64,000 bases of DNA from Candidatus Neoehrlichia procyonis str. RAC413 (GTDB taxonomy: Bacteria > Pseudomonadota > Alphaproteobacteria > Rickettsiales > Anaplasmataceae): positions 186,001 to 250,000 of the forward strand of contig NZ_LANX01000001.1 of assembly GCF_000964795.1 (NCBI RefSeq). Reading direction: 5' to 3'. Made by a program: the position numbers and the translations under genes. The notes under the pieces are model-generated. The model saw only the letters and a program-made list of their open reading frames with translations. It had not been told where the DNA came from and did not search any database. Positions 63,028 to 64,000 of this stretch are shown in pieces (position 1 is the first letter of the stretch; every line of letters begins with the position of its first letter).

Positions 63028-64000
63028 ATGTATTTTTTACATGAGGCAGAAGTTACAGTATTAGGAATAGAATCAAGTTGTGATGAGAGTGCTGTTTCAG
63101 TTGTAAGTAGTCATGGAAAAGTTTTATCACATAAAATGATATCTCAAAAAGAGCATCAAGATTATGGAGGTGTTGTTCCGGAAATTGCGTCGCGTGCTCA
63201 TTTAAGATTTTTAAGTGATTTAGTCTACCAAGCTGTATCAAATGTAGTAGATTTTGAAAATATTGATGCGGTTGCTGTAACTTCAGGTCCTGGGTTAATT
63301 GGAGGTTTGATAGTAGGGGTTATGATTGCAAAGGCGATTGCCAGTGTCATGCAAAAGCCTATTATTGCTATTAACCATTTAGAAGCACATGCTTTGGTTG
63401 TGCGTATGTTTGATAAGGTAAATTTTCCTTTTTTATTATTAATAATTTCAGGAGGTCATTGTCAATTTTTAATAGCTTATAATGTAGGAAAATATAAAAA
63501 ATTAGGATCTTCTATAGATGATTCATTAGGTGAAGCATTTGATAAAATAGCTAAAATGTTGAATTTGGGTTATCCTGGAGGGTCATCAATTGAAGAAAAG
63601 TCTATTAATGGTAATAGTAGGTTTGTTTTGCCTAGAGCATTGCTGAATCGTGCAGGATGTGATTTTTCATTTTCTGGTATTAAAACAGCTGTAAAGAATA
63701 TTATACATAAGGAAAAAGTTATTGATGATCAAGTGATATGTGATATATCAGCATCTTTTCAAGAGTGTGTTAGTGATATTTTAGTGAATCGTATTTGTAA
63801 TGCTATAAAGGTAACTAATGATATAAATTTTAATATAAAGCAAATGGTTGTTACTGGAGGAGTAGCTGCAAATAATTTTCTACGTAGTAAAATTTTGTCA
63901 TGTGCAAGGGATCATAATTTTGAAGTATTGTTTCCTCCACAAAATTTATGTACAGATAATGCTATTATGGTTGGATGGGCCGGTATTGAAAATTTCTTTG
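63028..64000 (+). CDS. tsaD: tRNA N6-adenosine threonylcarbamoyltransferase (partial)
   Basis: ATG at 63028, open to the window edge (324 codons). It starts V-L-G-I-E-S-S-C-D-E-S, the Kae1/TsaD ATPase signature. Metal ligands are His117 and His121 in N-H-L-E-A-H; later I-S-G-G-H-C-Q, G-E-A-F-D-K-I-A-K and the V-T-G-G-V-A-A-N-N motif. It transfers threonylcarbamoyl to A37 of ANN-decoding tRNAs. Only the C-terminal end is missing. Confidence 0.95.
   Translation, partial: MYFLHEAEVTVLGIESSCDESAVSVVSSHGKVLSHKMISQKEHQDYGGVVPEIASRAHLRFLSDLVYQAVSNVVDFENIDAVAVTSGPGLIGGLIVGVMIAKAIASVMQKPIIAINHLEAHALVVRMFDKVNFPFLLLIISGGHCQFLIAYNVGKYKKLGSSIDDSLGEAFDKIAKMLNLGYPGGSSIEEKSINGNSRFVLPRALLNRAGCDFSFSGIKTAVKNIIHKEKVIDDQVICDISASFQECVSDILVNRICNAIKVTNDINFNIKQMVVTGGVAANNFLRSKILSCARDHNFEVLFPPQNLCTDNAIMVGWAGIENFF

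Overview
The window looks like a stretch of an Ehrlichia chromosome (Rickettsiales, Anaplasmataceae, obligate intracellular). Reasons: very AT-rich DNA; single-copy housekeeping genes separated by long decaying spacers; a class I lysyl-tRNA synthetase; an isc cluster whose regulator is fused to a second cysteine desulfurase; split nuo genes; and a large tandem family of small paralogs ending in poly(C) tracts. From memory, the E. canis genome paper reported a paralogous family with poly(G-C) tracts, so E. canis or a close relative is my best guess; I could not search.

Layout. 1-1167: end of atpD, then atpC and a small transaldolase. 1640-5400: gatA, enclosed by inverted-repeat arms that carry wreckage of the paralog family. 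4266-22398: the accessory core, all genes on the minus strand. It has a divergent long paralog (4266-5072), eleven short paralogs of about 203 aa in units of about 0.95-1.64 kb, a second long paralog (20526-21362) and a frameshifted long one (21601-22398). Every short copy has its own promoter with a conserved dyad over the -10, and ten of the eleven end in an unbroken homopolymer of 10 or 11 C. The gaps between copies are mosaics of dead pieces of the long paralogs in both orientations.

22925-23759: gapR-ubiX. 24174-26194: ccmH and a membrane-anchored DUF2125-like protein. 26854-33205 (minus): a full Fe-S assembly operon, IscR/desulfurase fusion-iscS-iscU-iscA-hscB-hscA-fdx. 33347-36719: hydrolase, lysS, bamE. 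36996-38634 (minus): pyrB-truA. 38635-40647: a decaying region with a dead pleD and an inverted piece of gyrB. 40648-49583: gyrB, a small conserved-looking ORF, nuoG-nuoH, then nuoD-nuoE-dnaQ. 49934-53964: thiL, yihY, comM. 54754-57914: rlmE (apparently without an ATG/GTG/TTG start), tRNA-Pro, a His/acid-rich hypothetical with a dead partial copy beside it, recO, and a secreted TIMP/NTR-like protein. 57985-64000: argS, rsmA, tRNA-Thr, tpiA, a TAXI-type periplasmic receptor and the first part of tsaD.

How it fits together: most of the window is core translation, respiration and Fe-S metabolism. The 4.2-22.4 kb block is the likely new biology: an expanding, recombining family of cytosolic-looking helical proteins. 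A one-base slip in the C tract would keep the body of the protein but replace its last residues with a long tail, strongly hydrophobic in one frame.
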